From: Paenirhodobacter ferrireducens
Lineage (GTDB): Bacteria > Pseudomonadota > Alphaproteobacteria > Rhodobacterales > Rhodobacteraceae
Direction of reading: 5' to 3'
Assembly: GCF_004022265.1 (NCBI RefSeq)
Contig: NZ_SAVB01000024.1
Location: forward strand, 1-64,000
DNA length: 64,000 bases
A program made the translations under genes and the position numbers. How positions within the stretch are numbered: position 1 is the stretch's first letter; each line of letters opens with the position of its first letter. A model generated the notes under the pieces. It made no database searches. It was not told the origin of the DNA and saw only the letters and a list, made by a program, of their open reading frames with translations. Positions 36,350-45,725 of this stretch are shown piece after piece.

Positions 36350-37126
36350 TCAGCGGTCGCGGAACTGCGGCTCGCGCTTTTCGAGGAAGGCCGACATGCC
36401 CTCCTTCTGGTCCTCGGTCGAGAACAGCGCGTAGAAGATGCGGCGCTCGAAATGCACGCCCTCGGCGAGGGTGGTCTCGTAGGCGCGGTTGACGCATTCC
36501 TTCACCACCATCGTGCTCATCAGCGATTTCTCGGCGATCTTGTGTGCGGCGGCCATCGCCTCGGGCAGCAGCTGGGCCAGCGGCACGACGCGGCTGACAA
36601 GGCCCGAGCGTTCCGCCTCGGCCGCATCCATGAAGCGGCCGGTCAGATGCATGTCCATCGATTTCGACTTGCCGACGAAGCGGGTCAGCCGCTGCGTGCC
36701 GCCCATGCCGGCGACGACGCCGAGGTTGATCTCGGGCTGGCCGAACTTGGCGTTCTCGGCGGCGATGATGAAATCGCACATCATCGCCAGCTCGCAGCCG
36801 CCGCCGAGCGCATAGCCCGCCACCGCCGCGATCACCGGCTTGCGGGTCTTGAGGATCCCGTCGGTCTCGGTGCTGAAGAAGTTCTTGGTGAACATGTCGA
36901 CGAAGCTCTGCTCCGACATCTCCTTGATGTCGGCACCGGCCGCGAATGCCTTCTCCGAGCCGGTGATGACGATGCAGCGCACCTTGTCGTTCTTGTCCGC
37001 CGCGGCGAGCGCATCGGCCAGCTCGCCCAGCAGGGTCGAGTTCAGCGCGTTCAGGGCTTCGGGACGGTTCAGCCGGATCAGGGCGACATAGTCTTCGATC
37101 TCGACGATCAGGGTCTGGTAGGCCAT
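36350..37126 (-). CDS. Enoyl-CoA hydratase (crotonase family)
   Basis: A 258-residue crotonase. The oxyanion-hole segment [11 protein letters not shown] is present, as are the two catalytic glutamates, in [15 protein letters not shown] and [20 protein letters not shown]. The C-terminus ends [13 protein letters not shown], as in short-chain enoyl-CoA hydratases. It hydrates 2-enoyl-CoA to 3-hydroxyacyl-CoA in fatty acid or butanoate/PHB metabolism. The start ATG 37124-37126 is chosen for the conserved [10 protein letters not shown]-terminus. Confidence 0.95.
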   Translation of the reverse strand: MAYQTLIVEIEDYVALIRLNRPEALNALNSTLLGELADALAAADKNDKVRCIVITGSEKAFAAGADIKEMSEQSFVDMFTKNFFSTETDGILKTRKPVIAAVAGYALGGGCELAMMCDFIIAAENAKFGQPEINLGVVAGMGGTQRLTRFVGKSKSMDMHLTGRFMDAAEAERSGLVSRVVPLAQLLPEAMAAAHKIAEKSLMSTMVVKECVNRAYETTLAEGVHFERRIFYALFSTEDQKEGMSAFLEKREPQFRDR

Positions 37127-37212
37127 GTGGCAGTGCCTTTCCTTGTGCTGGGCCGGAGTCGTAACAGGGTCTGGGCGATTATCAAGACCCCCTCGCAGCT
37201 GCAGCATAGCCG

Positions 37213-38058
37213 CTATTTCTGGCACTGCGGGCAGAAATAGCTCGACCGGCCCGATTGCACGATGCGCCGAACCGGGGTGCCGCAGGTGGGGCAGGGCTCA
37301 TCCTCGCGGTCGTAGACGCGGAAGGAATGCTGGAAATAGCCAAGCTCGCCGTCGGCCTGGCGATGGTCGCGCAGCGACGATCCGCCGGCCTCGATCGCCT
37401 CGCTCAACACCTCGCGCACCAGCGGCACGAGCGCCGCGATCCGCTTCGATGCAATCCGCCCGGCCGCCCGGCGCGGGTCGATGCCGGCGCGAAACAGCAC
37501 CTCGGAGACATAGATGTTGCCCAGCCCCGCGACGACATGCTGGTCGAGCAGCGCGGTCTTGACCGGGCTCGCCCGGCCCTTCAGGCGCTCGACAAGGTAC
37601 TCCTCGTGGAACTCGTTGCCGAAGGGCTCGGGGCCGAGCCCCGCCAGCAGCCAATGCGCCGCCTCGCGGTCGGTGCGCACAAGGTCCATCGCCCCGAAAC
37701 GGCGCGCGTCGTTGAAGGTGACGCGGGCGCCGCCTTCCATTTCCAGCACCACGTGATCGTGCTTTTGCGGTGCCGGATGGTCGAGGTGATAGTCGCCGAG
37801 CATCACCCCCGAGACCAGCATCCGCCCCGACATGCCGAGGTGGATGAGCAGGCTCTCGCCGCTGTCGAGATCGGCCAGGATGTATTTCGAGCGCCGCCGC
37901 AGCCGCTCGACGCGCCGCCCGGTCAGCCGCCCGGCCATGTTCTCGGGCAGGGGCCAGCGCAGGTCGGGGCGGTTCACCTGCGCGGCCATGATCCGCCGCC
38001 CCTCCATCGCCGGGGCAAGGCCCCGTCGCACGGTTTCCACCTCGGGCAGTTCGGGCAT
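37213..38058 (-). CDS. mutM: Formamidopyrimidine-DNA glycosylase
   Basis: A 281-residue bifunctional repair glycosylase/AP lyase for 8-oxoguanine. [14 protein letters not shown] supplies the catalytic Pro after Met removal and Glu. The mid-part has [20 protein letters not shown] (H2TH), and the zinc finger reads [20 protein letters not shown] then CPQC. Length and all landmarks are standard. It is divergent from ubiE, 75 bases apart. Confidence 0.97.
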   Translation of the reverse strand: MPELPEVETVRRGLAPAMEGRRIMAAQVNRPDLRWPLPENMAGRLTGRRVERLRRRSKYILADLDSGESLLIHLGMSGRMLVSGVMLGDYHLDHPAPQKHDHVVLEMEGGARVTFNDARRFGAMDLVRTDREAAHWLLAGLGPEPFGNEFHEEYLVERLKGRASPVKTALLDQHVVAGLGNIYVSEVLFRAGIDPRRAAGRIASKRIAALVPLVREVLSEAIEAGGSSLRDHRQADGELGYFQHSFRVYDREDEPCPTCGTPVRRIVQSGRSSYFCPQCQK

Positions 38059-38133
38059 CTTCGTTCCTGTCGCATTGTCTTGGCCGAAAGGGCCCCTATA
38101 AGAAGGGGGAGATTTCGGGATCGGCAAGAGACC

Positions 38134-38886
38134 ATGACGACAGAACAGACGAGAACCACGCATTTCGGCTTCCAGACCGTGGACGAGGACGCGAAGGCCG
38201 GAATGGTCCATGGCGTGTTCTCGCGCGTGGCCTCGAAATACGACATCATGAACGACCTGATGAGCATGGGCATCCACCGCGTCTGGAAGGATGCGATGAT
38301 GGACTGGCTCGCGCCGCGGCCGGGGCAGCGGCTCCTCGACGTGGCGGGCGGCACCGGCGACGTCGCCTTCCGCTTCCTCAAGCGTGCGCCCGGCGCCACC
38401 GCCACCGTCTGCGACATGACGGAATCGATGCTGATCGAGGGGCAGAAGCGCGCCGAGGCCGAGGACATGGCCGAGCGGCTGAGCTGGGTCGTCGGCGACG
38501 CGATGGAGCTGCCCTTCGAGGACAACACCTTCGACGTCTACACGATTTCCTTCGGCATCCGGAACGTGACCCGGATCCCCGACGCGCTCAGCGAGGCCTA
38601 TCGCGTGCTGCGGCCGGGCGGGCGGATCATGGTGCTCGAGTTCAGCCAGATCCCGAACGACATGCTGCAATCGCTCTATGACGCCTATTCCTTCAACGTC
38701 ATCCCGGTGATGGGCCAGATCGTGGCGAACGACCGCGACAGCTATCAATATCTGGTGGAATCGATCCGCAAGTTCCCGAACCAGGAGCTTTTCGCCTCGA
38801 TGATCCGCGAGGCGGGCTTCGACCACGTCAAATATCGCAACCTGACCATGGGCATCGCCGCGCTGCATTCCGGCTGGAAGATCTGA
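38134..38886 (+). CDS. ubiE: Demethylmenaquinone/ubiquinone C-methyltransferase
   Basis: A 250-residue SAM methyltransferase acting in ubiquinone (2-polyprenyl-6-methoxy-1,4-benzoquinol) and menaquinone synthesis. Signatures are [36 protein letters not shown] (SAM), [13 protein letters not shown] and the C-terminal [17 protein letters not shown]. It is followed by ubiB after one base, forming the common ubiE-ubiB pair. Confidence 0.97.
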   Translation: MTTEQTRTTHFGFQTVDEDAKAGMVHGVFSRVASKYDIMNDLMSMGIHRVWKDAMMDWLAPRPGQRLLDVAGGTGDVAFRFLKRAPGATATVCDMTESMLIEGQKRAEAEDMAERLSWVVGDAMELPFEDNTFDVYTISFGIRNVTRIPDALSEAYRVLRPGGRIMVLEFSQIPNDMLQSLYDAYSFNVIPVMGQIVANDRDSYQYLVESIRKFPNQELFASMIREAGFDHVKYRNLTMGIAALHSGWKI

Positions 38887-38887
38887 G

Positions 38888-40417
38888 ATGCGGGGCCCCC
38901 ACAATATCTGGCGGCTGATCCGCACCGGCGCCACCTTCGAGCGCACCGGCGCGATGAGCGTCGCGCTCGAGGCGATGGAAGCGCCGCCGCGGCTGCGGCT
39001 GGTGGCGCGGATCATCGGCTGGCCGTTCAAGTGGCTCGGCTACAAGGGCGACCCGGCGCTGCCGCCGGTGACGCGGGCGATCACCGCGCTCGGGCCTGCC
39101 TACATCAAGTTCGGGCAGGTGCTGTCCACCCGCCCCGACGTGGTGGGCGAGGATCTGGCGAACCAGCTGCGCGTGCTGCAAGACAAGCTGCCGCCCTTCG
39201 ACACGGCGCTGGCCAAGGCCGCGATCGCCGAGGAGCTCGGCCGGCCGGTCACGGAGATCTTCGCGGACTTCTCTGAACCCGTCGCCGCCGCCTCGATCGC
39301 GCAAGTGCATTCGGCGGTGCTGGCCGACACCGGCGAGACCGTGGCGGTGAAGGTGCTGCGGCCGGGAATCGAGCGCGCCTTCCGCCGTGATCTCGACGCC
39401 TTCCATTTCGCCGCCGGGATGATCGAGCGGCTTCTGCCCGGCACCCGCCGGCTGAAACCGACCGAGGTGGTGAGCCATTTCGAGCAGACCGTTCTGGGCG
39501 AGCTCGACCTGCGGCTCGAGGCGGCCGCTGCCTCGCAATTCGCCGCGAACACTGCGCAGGACGCGCATTTCCGCGTGCCGGCGCCGGTCTGGGCGCTGTC
39601 GGGGCGCACCGTGATGGTGATGGACTGGGCCGAGGGCACGGCGATGGGTGATGTGCCGGCGCTGCGCGCGGCGGGCCACGACCTCGTGGCGCTGTCCGAG
39701 CGCGTGCTGCAGCTCTTCCTCAGCCATGCGCTGCGCGACGGCTATTTCCACGCCGACATGCATCAGGGCAATCTGAAGGTCGCGGCGAACGGCGATGTCA
39801 TCGCCTATGACTTCGGCATCATGGGGCAGATCGACGAATACACGCGCCGCGTCTATGCCGAGATCCTGATGGGCTTCATCCGCCGCGACTATCGCCGCGT
39901 CGCTGAGGTGCATTTCGAGGCGGGCTATGTGCCGGCCGACCGCGACGTGAACGCCTTCGCGCTGGCGCTGCGCGCCGTGGGCGAGCCGATCTTCGGGATG
40001 AACGCGACGCAGATCTCGATGGCGAAGCTGCTCGCCTATCTCTTTGAAGTGACCGAGCGCTTCGGCATGCAGACCCGCACCGAGCTGATCCTGCTGCAGC
40101 GCACGATGGTGGTGGTCGAGGGCGTGTCGCGCTCGCTCAACCCGGCGATGAACATGTGGGAGGTGGCCCGGCCAGTGGTCGAAACCTACATCCGCGAGAA
40201 CCTCGGCCCGCGCGCGGCGCTGCGCGATCTGAAACGCACGGCGCTGGTGCTGGGCCATTTCGGGCCGCGGATGCCGGCGCTTCTGCAGGAGCTGATCGAG
40301 CGACGGGTGAACGGGCCCGCCCCGACGCCCGAACCCGAGCGGCGTCGCACGGGCTGGCTGGCGCTTGGCGGGATTGCGGCCTTCGCGCTCGGGCTGATCG
40401 CGGCTCAGGTGCTCTGA
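38888..40417 (+). CDS. ubiB: UbiB/ABC1/ADCK atypical kinase
   Basis: A 509-residue protein required for aerobic ubiquinone synthesis or quinone distribution. It has the ADCK-specific KxGQ motif in [15 protein letters not shown], the Ala-rich nucleotide loop [38 protein letters not shown] (catalytic loop) and the DFG-like YDFGIMG. The C-terminus has a hydrophobic tail ([20 protein letters not shown]) that would anchor it in the membrane. The stop overlaps the convergent flgD 3' end by 13 bases. Confidence 0.96.
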   Translation: MRGPHNIWRLIRTGATFERTGAMSVALEAMEAPPRLRLVARIIGWPFKWLGYKGDPALPPVTRAITALGPAYIKFGQVLSTRPDVVGEDLANQLRVLQDKLPPFDTALAKAAIAEELGRPVTEIFADFSEPVAAASIAQVHSAVLADTGETVAVKVLRPGIERAFRRDLDAFHFAAGMIERLLPGTRRLKPTEVVSHFEQTVLGELDLRLEAAAASQFAANTAQDAHFRVPAPVWALSGRTVMVMDWAEGTAMGDVPALRAAGHDLVALSERVLQLFLSHALRDGYFHADMHQGNLKVAANGDVIAYDFGIMGQIDEYTRRVYAEILMGFIRRDYRRVAEVHFEAGYVPADRDVNAFALALRAVGEPIFGMNATQISMAKLLAYLFEVTERFGMQTRTELILLQRTMVVVEGVSRSLNPAMNMWEVARPVVETYIRENLGPRAALRDLKRTALVLGHFGPRMPALLQELIERRVNGPAPTPEPERRRTGWLALGGIAAFALGLIAAQVL

Positions 40418-41079
40418 TCGGGGTCGCGCAGCCCGGTGATCTCGGCAGGCGCGACCTGCGCGCCCCCGCGCAGCACCAGAACCGATCCCTCGGCGGTGCC
40501 CTGCACCTCGGTGATGGTGCCGTAGACCTCGGCAGGGTCGGTCGAAAGCAGGGTACCGCTGTTGTAGCTTTCAAGCTCGAAGGAATAGACCCCGGCCGGC
40601 AGGGTATTGCCCGAACTGTCGGTGCCGGCCCAGTCGATCGTCTCGGCCGTGGTGCCGACGTCCCGTCGCGCCACCTCGGTCCCCGCGGCGTCCTTCACCA
40701 CCAGCACCGCCTGGTCGGCGCCGGTCACCGGATTCGGCGCGACGGTGAGCGGGGTCGTGCCGTCGAAATAGGCGGGCGCCGCCACCCGCGCCTCCATCCC
40801 CACCCAGCCCGCATATTGCGTCACGCCGAGCAGGCCGAGCTGCGTCGTCATGCTGGTCAGCAGCTCGTTCGTCTTCACCTGCTGCTCGACGCCCGAGAAG
40901 GTCGCGAGCTGCACCGCGTAATCCGAGCTGTCGATCGGGTCGGTCGGGTCCTGATTCTGCATCTGCGTGGTCAGCAGCTTGAGGAACATCTGGTAGTCGG
41001 AGCTGATCTTGGTGCCCGAGCCGGTGCTGCTGCTGGCCGGGCCGGCGGTGGCCGGGGTGATGCCGGAAACGGTGCTCAT
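40405..41079 (-). CDS. flgD: Flagellar hook assembly protein FlgD
   Basis: A 224-residue hook-cap scaffold exported by the flagellar type III system. The conserved N-terminal segment is DYQMFLKLLTTQMQNQDPTD followed by PIDSSDYAVQLATFSGVEQQ. The C-terminus has Tudor/FnIII-like strands with LPAGVYSFELESY. ATG 41077-41079. It follows fliK by 10 bases in the same direction, forming a fliK-flgD unit. Confidence 0.95.
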   Translation of the reverse strand: MSTVSGITPATAGPASSSTGSGTKISSDYQMFLKLLTTQMQNQDPTDPIDSSDYAVQLATFSGVEQQVKTNELLTSMTTQLGLLGVTQYAGWVGMEARVAAPAYFDGTTPLTVAPNPVTGADQAVLVVKDAAGTEVARRDVGTTAETIDWAGTDSSGNTLPAGVYSFELESYNSGTLLSTDPAEVYGTITEVQGTAEGSVLVLRGGAQVAPAEITGLRDPDQST

Positions 41080-41089
41080 GGCGCTGTCC

Positions 41090-43663
41090 TTACATGCGAA
41101 GATCGAGGGAGCCGTCCGTGCCCCGGGGCGCGGGGCGGGGCGGGGCGGCGGCGGGTGTGACGGGGGCGGGGCGGTCCGGCTCGGCACCGAAGCTGTTGTC
41201 CGGGGTGGTTTCGCCGCGCTGCTGCCGGCCGCTCTCGGCGCCGAAGCTGAAGGAGACGTCGGTGTAGCCGAGATCGCGGAAATCGCGCGCCAGCATCTCG
41301 ATGTTGCGCCGCATCAGGTCGAGCGTTTCGGGGCGTTCGGCCTGCACTGCGACGGTGATGCCGTGCTCGGCCGGATGCAGAGTCAGGCGGACGCGGCCCA
41401 GTTCTTCGGGAGAAAGCGCAACCTCGACCGGGCCGTCGGGGTGGTGCACGACGGCCTCGTGCAGCTGGCGCAGCACGTGATGCGCGGGCACATGGCCGAT
41501 CTCGCGGCCTGCCGGTGTCGGTGCCAGTGCCGGCGCGGCAAGGCCGGGGCCGGGGCCAGCGCTGTCTGGACCTGATGCGGCGGGCCCTGCGGCGGTGGCG
41601 CGGGCCTGTCCCGCAGCATCGCCGCCCTCGTCCGGGGGCGGCCGGACGGCGGCACGGGGGGCGGAGCGCGGCTCTGTCGCTGTCGGTCCGGCCGTAGCCC
41701 GGGCGGGCGCCGCCGGTCGCGCGGCGGTCCACTCCTGCGAATTGGCTCGGCCCGCGAAGACGGGGGCCACCATCTGGGGCGCGGCGGGCGCCGCCTCGGA
41801 TCGGGGCCGTGCCGCCGCCGCGGCCGCCTGCGCGCCGGTCTCGGGAGCGGGGCGCCCGGTTCCGGCCTGCTCCGGTGCCGGCTGCGGTTGTGGGGCCGCA
41901 TCGGGGGCAATGCCGGCGGCGGCACTCCTGGCCCCATCGACCCCATCGGCCCCTGCCGGCGCGGTGGTGATCGGCCGGACCGGGGCCTCGGATGTCCGCG
42001 AATCGGGTGCGGCCTCGGCCGGCGGCGCGGGGGCGGGGGCTGCCTCGGCCGGCGCCGGCGTCTGTGAGGGCTCGGTCTTGGTGGCGGGCGCCGGATTGTC
42101 CGGCATGGAAGCCGTGATCTGCATCGGCGCCGGCGAGGGGACGGCGCCAGTTCTCTCGGCCGGTTCTGCCCGACCGGCAGCCGACGGAGGGACGGCGGGC
42201 GGTGCCTGCGGTCCCGGTGTCTGCGGTCCCGGTGCCGGAGCGTCGCCGCGGCGGGCGGGCGCGGCCGGGGCGCGGCCGGTTGCGGCGATGGTCGCCGGGG
42301 TGGCGGCTGCGTGCCGCTCCGCTGTCGGGGCGGGGCGGGACTGCGGCTGACCCGCGATGGGGCGGCGGACCTCTTCCGGGGCCGCGGTCGACGCGGGGAC
42401 ACGCTCTTCTGCCCCGGTGGGGAGGGCAGCGCTGGGCGCGGCCGCGGGCATCGTCCGTGACCAGTCCGGCAGGACCGCGCGCCGCCCGTGTCCGGCCCGG
42501 GGCGCAGAAGCTGTGTCTTCGGCGGTGGCGTCGCGACTTTCGGCCGCGGGGGCGATTGCTGGCACCACCGGGCCGATTGCGGCGGAAGGCTCTGCGGGGA
42601 GTTCCTTGCGGGAGGCGGGGCGGTGCTCTGTCGCCGTTCTGGCGCCGGTGTCGGTCGTCCCGCGCCCGGCCCCTGTGTCGGGGCGCGGCGAAACGGCCTG
42701 TTCCACGGCCGGGCTTGCGGGGGCCGGGGCGCCGAAGGCCTGCCCGGCCGCCGATGCGGCAGGATGCCCGCCGGCGGCTCCGTCCTCCGGACCGGGCGCG
42801 CGCGGCTGCAGATCCGGGGTGATGCCGGGCACCGCCCCGGCACGGGGCGGGGGCGCCGTGCGCGGGGTCCCGGACGCCGGTTCCGGTTCGGGGGCATTCG
42901 GCAGGGGCGGCGGAGAGCCGATCGCGGCGGCGGACATGGCGGAAGCGGACGGGGCGGAAGTGGACGGGGCGCCATCGCGCGGCGGATCGGTCGGATCGGC
43001 ACCGCCGGCGGCGGGCGGGTCATCTGTTGGCCGGGAGGCGGGCGTGGTGGCTCCTCCGGCCTGGCCCGGTGCCGGGGGCCGGGCGGCGGCCTTGCTCAGA
43101 TGCCCCGCTGCGCCGGCGGCGATACCGGCTTCCGCGGCCGCAGCGAGCGGCGGTTGCATGGGCGGAGCCGCCGGCGTCTCGGCGGAGCGCCGCGGCTGAT
43201 CGGGGGCGATCGTTGCGCGGCGCATGCCGGGGGCGCACGTCTGCGCCCCGCTGGCGGTCGAGGGCGGGGCTCCTGCCGGCAGATCGGCCGGAAGAAGGCC
43301 GCTCCCGGCAGCTCCGGCAGGAGTTCCGGTCGCGGCGGGGGCTGTCCCGGACGACGGGCCAAGGCGCGGGGCCGGGGCGGCGGAGGGGGGCGCGATCACT
43401 GCGTTCAGGTCCCGCCCGGCACCGGGTCGGGGCGGCGATTCGGGGGACAGAAGCGGGGCCGCCAGCGCGCCGAGGTTCGGTCCGGGGGCCGCCACGGGGC
43501 TGCCGGCCATCGGCGCAGAGGTTTCCTCGCCCGTGGTCGAAAGCGCGTCGATCACCACGGCGAAGGCCATGCCTGCGGCCGGGTCGCCCGCCTTGTAGTC
43601 GCGCCCGCGGGCCGAAGGCGTCGCGAGCTGCGCGAGAGGGGCGGGGAGGAGAAGCTGGGTCAT
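41090..43663 (-). CDS. fliK: Flagellar hook-length control protein FliK
   Basis: An 857-residue protein, long for FliK because of an extended Ala/Pro-rich, probably disordered middle (about 60-700). The conserved C-terminal FliK domain is at about 750-830: VEVALSPEELGRVRLTLHPA, then VAVQAERPETLDLMRRNIEM and ARDFRDLGYTDVSFSF. It acts as a molecular ruler and switches export specificity. The start is uncertain: ATG 43663 (MTQLLLPAP) is used; ATG 43678 would add five residues. Composition makes the antisense frames look open, but the domain fixes the coding strand. A CtrA-like TTAC-N7-TTAC lies upstream. Confidence 0.88.
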   Translation of the reverse strand: MTQLLLPAPLAQLATPSARGRDYKAGDPAAGMAFAVVIDALSTTGEETSAPMAGSPVAAPGPNLGALAAPLLSPESPPRPGAGRDLNAVIAPPSAAPAPRLGPSSGTAPAATGTPAGAAGSGLLPADLPAGAPPSTASGAQTCAPGMRRATIAPDQPRRSAETPAAPPMQPPLAAAAEAGIAAGAAGHLSKAAARPPAPGQAGGATTPASRPTDDPPAAGGADPTDPPRDGAPSTSAPSASAMSAAAIGSPPPLPNAPEPEPASGTPRTAPPPRAGAVPGITPDLQPRAPGPEDGAAGGHPAASAAGQAFGAPAPASPAVEQAVSPRPDTGAGRGTTDTGARTATEHRPASRKELPAEPSAAIGPVVPAIAPAAESRDATAEDTASAPRAGHGRRAVLPDWSRTMPAAAPSAALPTGAEERVPASTAAPEEVRRPIAGQPQSRPAPTAERHAAATPATIAATGRAPAAPARRGDAPAPGPQTPGPQAPPAVPPSAAGRAEPAERTGAVPSPAPMQITASMPDNPAPATKTEPSQTPAPAEAAPAPAPPAEAAPDSRTSEAPVRPITTAPAGADGVDGARSAAAGIAPDAAPQPQPAPEQAGTGRPAPETGAQAAAAAARPRSEAAPAAPQMVAPVFAGRANSQEWTAARPAAPARATAGPTATEPRSAPRAAVRPPPDEGGDAAGQARATAAGPAASGPDSAGPGPGLAAPALAPTPAGREIGHVPAHHVLRQLHEAVVHHPDGPVEVALSPEELGRVRLTLHPAEHGITVAVQAERPETLDLMRRNIEMLARDFRDLGYTDVSFSFGAESGRQQRGETTPDNSFGAEPDRPAPVTPAAAPPRPAPRGTDGSLDLRM

Positions 43664-43710
43664 GGGCCATCGCGACATCTGCCGGGTCTGCGCAGAATGG
43701 CAGCAGGAAG

Positions 43711-43725
43711 TTACCGCTTCTTTAC
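43711..43725. promoter_or_regulatory. CtrA-like TTAC-N7-TTAC site between fliK and flgJ-like gene
   Basis: TTAC (43711-43714) and TTAC (43722-43725) are 7 bases apart, one mismatch per half from the CtrA consensus TTAA-N7-TTAA. It sits in the divergent promoter gap. CtrA control of flagella is known in alphaproteobacteria; here it is inferred. Confidence 0.35.
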
Positions 43726-43777
43726 GGAGTCCTGCGAATTTCGGTGGAAATCCATCCATCTGCAGCGGGGCGACAGG

Positions 43778-44065
43778 ATGCAGGATCTTCAGCCGATACC
43801 GGTGGCGCCGAGTGGTGCGACGCCGGCACCGACCGGGCAGAAGCTGCACGCGCAGGCGGTGCAGCTCGAGGCGGCCTTCCTGTCGGAGATGCTGAAATGC
43901 GCGCAGGTCGGGCGCCCGATGGAAAGCTTTGGCGGTGGCATCGGCGAGGAGCAGTTCGCCTCGTTCCTGCGCGACGCCTATTCGGAAAAGATGGCGGAGA
44001 AAGGCGGCATCGGGCTGGCCGAGTCGATCTTTCACGCGTTGACGAGAGGACAGGGCAATGTCTGA
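43778..44065 (+). CDS. flgJ: FlgJ-like rod-binding protein (N-terminal domain only)
   Basis: A 95-residue protein: KLHAQAVQLEAAFLSEMLKC followed by GGGIGEEQFASFLRDAYSEK and GGIGLAESIFHAL. This is the rod-binding (rod-capping) domain of FlgJ. The muramidase domain of enterobacterial FlgJ is absent, as is usual in alphaproteobacteria, where a separate lytic enzyme cuts peptidoglycan for the rod. ATG 43778. Overlaps the next gene start by 8 bases. Confidence 0.85.
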   Translation: MQDLQPIPVAPSGATPAPTGQKLHAQAVQLEAAFLSEMLKCAQVGRPMESFGGGIGEEQFASFLRDAYSEKMAEKGGIGLAESIFHALTRGQGNV

Positions 44066-44402
44066 GAGCAGCGATGGGGCCATCCGGCAGCTGCTGGATC
44101 ATCTGCGGCAGGAGCGGGAAGCGCTGCGTGCCGGCCGTTTCGAGGAGCTCGGGCCGCTGATCGAGCACAAGGAGGCGCTGCTTGCCGGGCTCGCCGGAAC
44201 GCCGGGGGCGCGGCTCGCGCGGGTGCAGCACATGGCGCAGGAGAATCAGCGCCTGCTGAAGGCTGCGATCGAGGGGGTGCGGGCGGCGCGCACCCGGCTG
44301 GGCGAGATCGTGCAGGGCGCGCAGGGGTATCACAGCTATGACCAGCGTGGCCGGGCGCAGCGGATCAGTCCCGAGCGGCCGACGCTCGAGAAGCGCGCTT
44401 GA
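44058..44402 (+). CDS. FlgN-like flagellar export chaperone
   Basis: A 114-residue, almost fully helical protein: DGAIRQLLDHLRQEREALRA, EHKEALLAGLAG, AQENQRLLKAAIEGVRAART. Size, helix pattern and position after the flgJ-like gene fit FlgN, the chaperone of hook-filament junction proteins FlgK and FlgL. The C-terminal QGYHSYDQRGRAQRI also occurs in alphaproteobacterial FlgN-like proteins. Identification is by pattern and context, as FlgN diverges quickly. Confidence 0.75.
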   Translation: MSESSDGAIRQLLDHLRQEREALRAGRFEELGPLIEHKEALLAGLAGTPGARLARVQHMAQENQRLLKAAIEGVRAARTRLGEIVQGAQGYHSYDQRGRAQRISPERPTLEKRA

Positions 44403-44793
44403 GGAGCGGGCAATGCCCCGGCCGACGGGATACACGCCGAAGTGGCGCGCCCGCGGATTGGCGGGCGGGGCCATTGCCCGGACGGGCTGTGCTGCGGCGC
44501 GGCAACGCCGGAAGGCTGTTCCGGGGCCGGGAGAGGAGGGCGGCGGGAGTGAAAGACTCTCTTCCAGAGAGAATTTCATATGGAAGGCATGTTTCCAGTA
44601 TGTGGCCTCCTCTTTCCCGCAACCATCCTCCGGCTGTGATGAAGAAGCATTCATCTTCAATGCGTTGTGTGAAATTTGATGCCGGTTTCGCGTGGCGCTG
44701 TGATACACTGTCGCAGGAACACGCTGCCGCTGGTTCTGCGGCTGAAATATTCAAATATTATGACGTGTTAGAGCGTTCCTGGAGGACAAGGGC
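44403..44793. other. 391-base leader region of the hydrogenase operon
   Basis: No convincing gene. The first half is GC-rich; from about 44570 it turns AT-rich. An imperfect inverted repeat CATATGGAA (44577-44585) / TTTCCAGTATG (44592-44602) and an AATATT-C-AAATATT tract (about 44747-44760) lie before the GTG start of hynD. No clean sigma-54 (TGGCAC-N5-TTGC) or FNR (TTGAT-N4-ATCAA) site is seen. It most likely carries the hydrogenase promoter. Confidence 0.5.
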
Positions 44794-45306
44794 GTGAGCA
44801 GAGTCGAAACAGGTGACGCCTTGCGAATCCTCGCCCTTGGCGTCGGCAACACGCTTCTGACCGACGAGGCGGCGGGGCCGCTCGCCCTGCGGTTGTTCGA
44901 AGACCTGCATGGCGCGACGCTTGGGGTGAGCTGCCTCGACGTCGGCACGCTCGGCTTTCCGCTTGCGGAGGAGATCGGCGCCGCCGATGCGCTGATCGTC
45001 TTCGACGCGGCCCGTTTCGGCGCGGCCCCGGGCACGGTGCGTGCGCTCGAGGATGCCGAGATGGACCATTTCGTCCGCGCCGGCAGCCTGAGCGTGCACG
45101 AGGTCGGCCTGCGCGATCTGCTCGACATGGCGCGCCTGACCGGCGACCTGCCCGCCCGTCGCGCGCTCATCGGCATCGAGCCGGGCGAGATCGGCTGGGG
45201 CCTTGCCCCGAGCGAGGCGATTGCCGCGGCGCTGCCGGTCGCGGCCGAGGCGGCGCGGCAGATCGTCGCCCGCTGGCAGGCCGCGGTGGCGGAGGCCTGC
45301 GCATGA
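44794..45306 (+). CDS. hynD: [NiFe]-hydrogenase maturation endopeptidase
   Basis: A 170-residue protease of the HyaD/HybD/HupD family that trims the C-terminus of the large subunit after nickel insertion. The nickel-sensing ligands are in place: E25 in LGVGNTLLTDEAAGP, D71 in IVFDAARF and H102 in LSVHEVGL. GTG start at 44794 with GGAGG at 44781-44785. It opens the hydrogenase operon, and its presumed substrate (HynL, 48848-50569) has a matching cleavable tail. The stop overlaps the next start (ATGA). Confidence 0.93.
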   Translation: MSRVETGDALRILALGVGNTLLTDEAAGPLALRLFEDLHGATLGVSCLDVGTLGFPLAEEIGAADALIVFDAARFGAAPGTVRALEDAEMDHFVRAGSLSVHEVGLRDLLDMARLTGDLPARRALIGIEPGEIGWGLAPSEAIAAALPVAAEAARQIVARWQAAVAEACA

Positions 45307-45725
45307 GGCCCGATCTGAACGAGGTGCTGCGCCGGCGCGCCGCCGGGACCGGGAACATGGTTCTGGTGCTGCACGAGGTGGCCCATGCGCTCGACCGCCT
45401 CGCCCGGACGGGCGAGACCCATGTGATCGACCTCAGCAGCCTGCCGATGACGCCGGTGGAATTGCAGCAGCTCATCGCCTCGCTCGGCGCGGGCGAGGTG
45501 CGCGCCGCGATCGAGGCCGAGGGCCGCTCGGAGGTGACCGAGACCGGCTTTTCCGGCGTCTGGCTGGTCACGCATCGCGACACCGACGACATGCTGCGCG
45601 GCCGCTACATCGAGATTACCCCCCTGCCGGAGATCCTGCGCAGCCAGGACGCCGACATCCGCGCCGCCGCCGCCCGGCTCGCGCGCAAACTGGACCAAAT
45701 CAGCGACCTGGAGGAGGCATCATGA
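45303..45725 (+). CDS. HupH/HyaF C-terminal-domain-like hydrogenase accessory protein
   Basis: A 140-residue protein. The segment LPMTPVELQQLIASLGAGEV, then TETGFSGVWLVTHRDT and RYIEITPLPEILRSQ, is the repeat domain found in HupH/HyaF. Full HupH (about 280 residues) has two such domains; here only one is present, preceded by a helix (GNMVLVLHEVAHALDRLA). HupH-type proteins help small-subunit maturation or Fe-S protection under oxygen. It overlaps hynD by 4 bases, and hynS starts 4 bases before its stop. Confidence 0.75.
   Translation: MRPDLNEVLRRRAAGTGNMVLVLHEVAHALDRLARTGETHVIDLSSLPMTPVELQQLIASLGAGEVRAAIEAEGRSEVTETGFSGVWLVTHRDTDDMLRGRYIEITPLPEILRSQDADIRAAAARLARKLDQISDLEEAS

Noticed and set aside
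41383-43023. Pro/Arg-rich frame overlapping fliK on the same strand
   Set aside because: It is an alternative frame of the Ala/Pro-rich fliK middle; no domain and no ribosome-binding site.
44338-44679. Open frame between the flgN-like gene and hynD
   Set aside because: It overlaps flgN out of frame, has mixed composition and no motif; the region looks like leader DNA.
44403-44793. Sigma-54 or FNR site before the hydrogenase operon
   Set aside because: No TGGCAC-N5-TTGC or TTGAT-N4-ATCAA match was found by eye.
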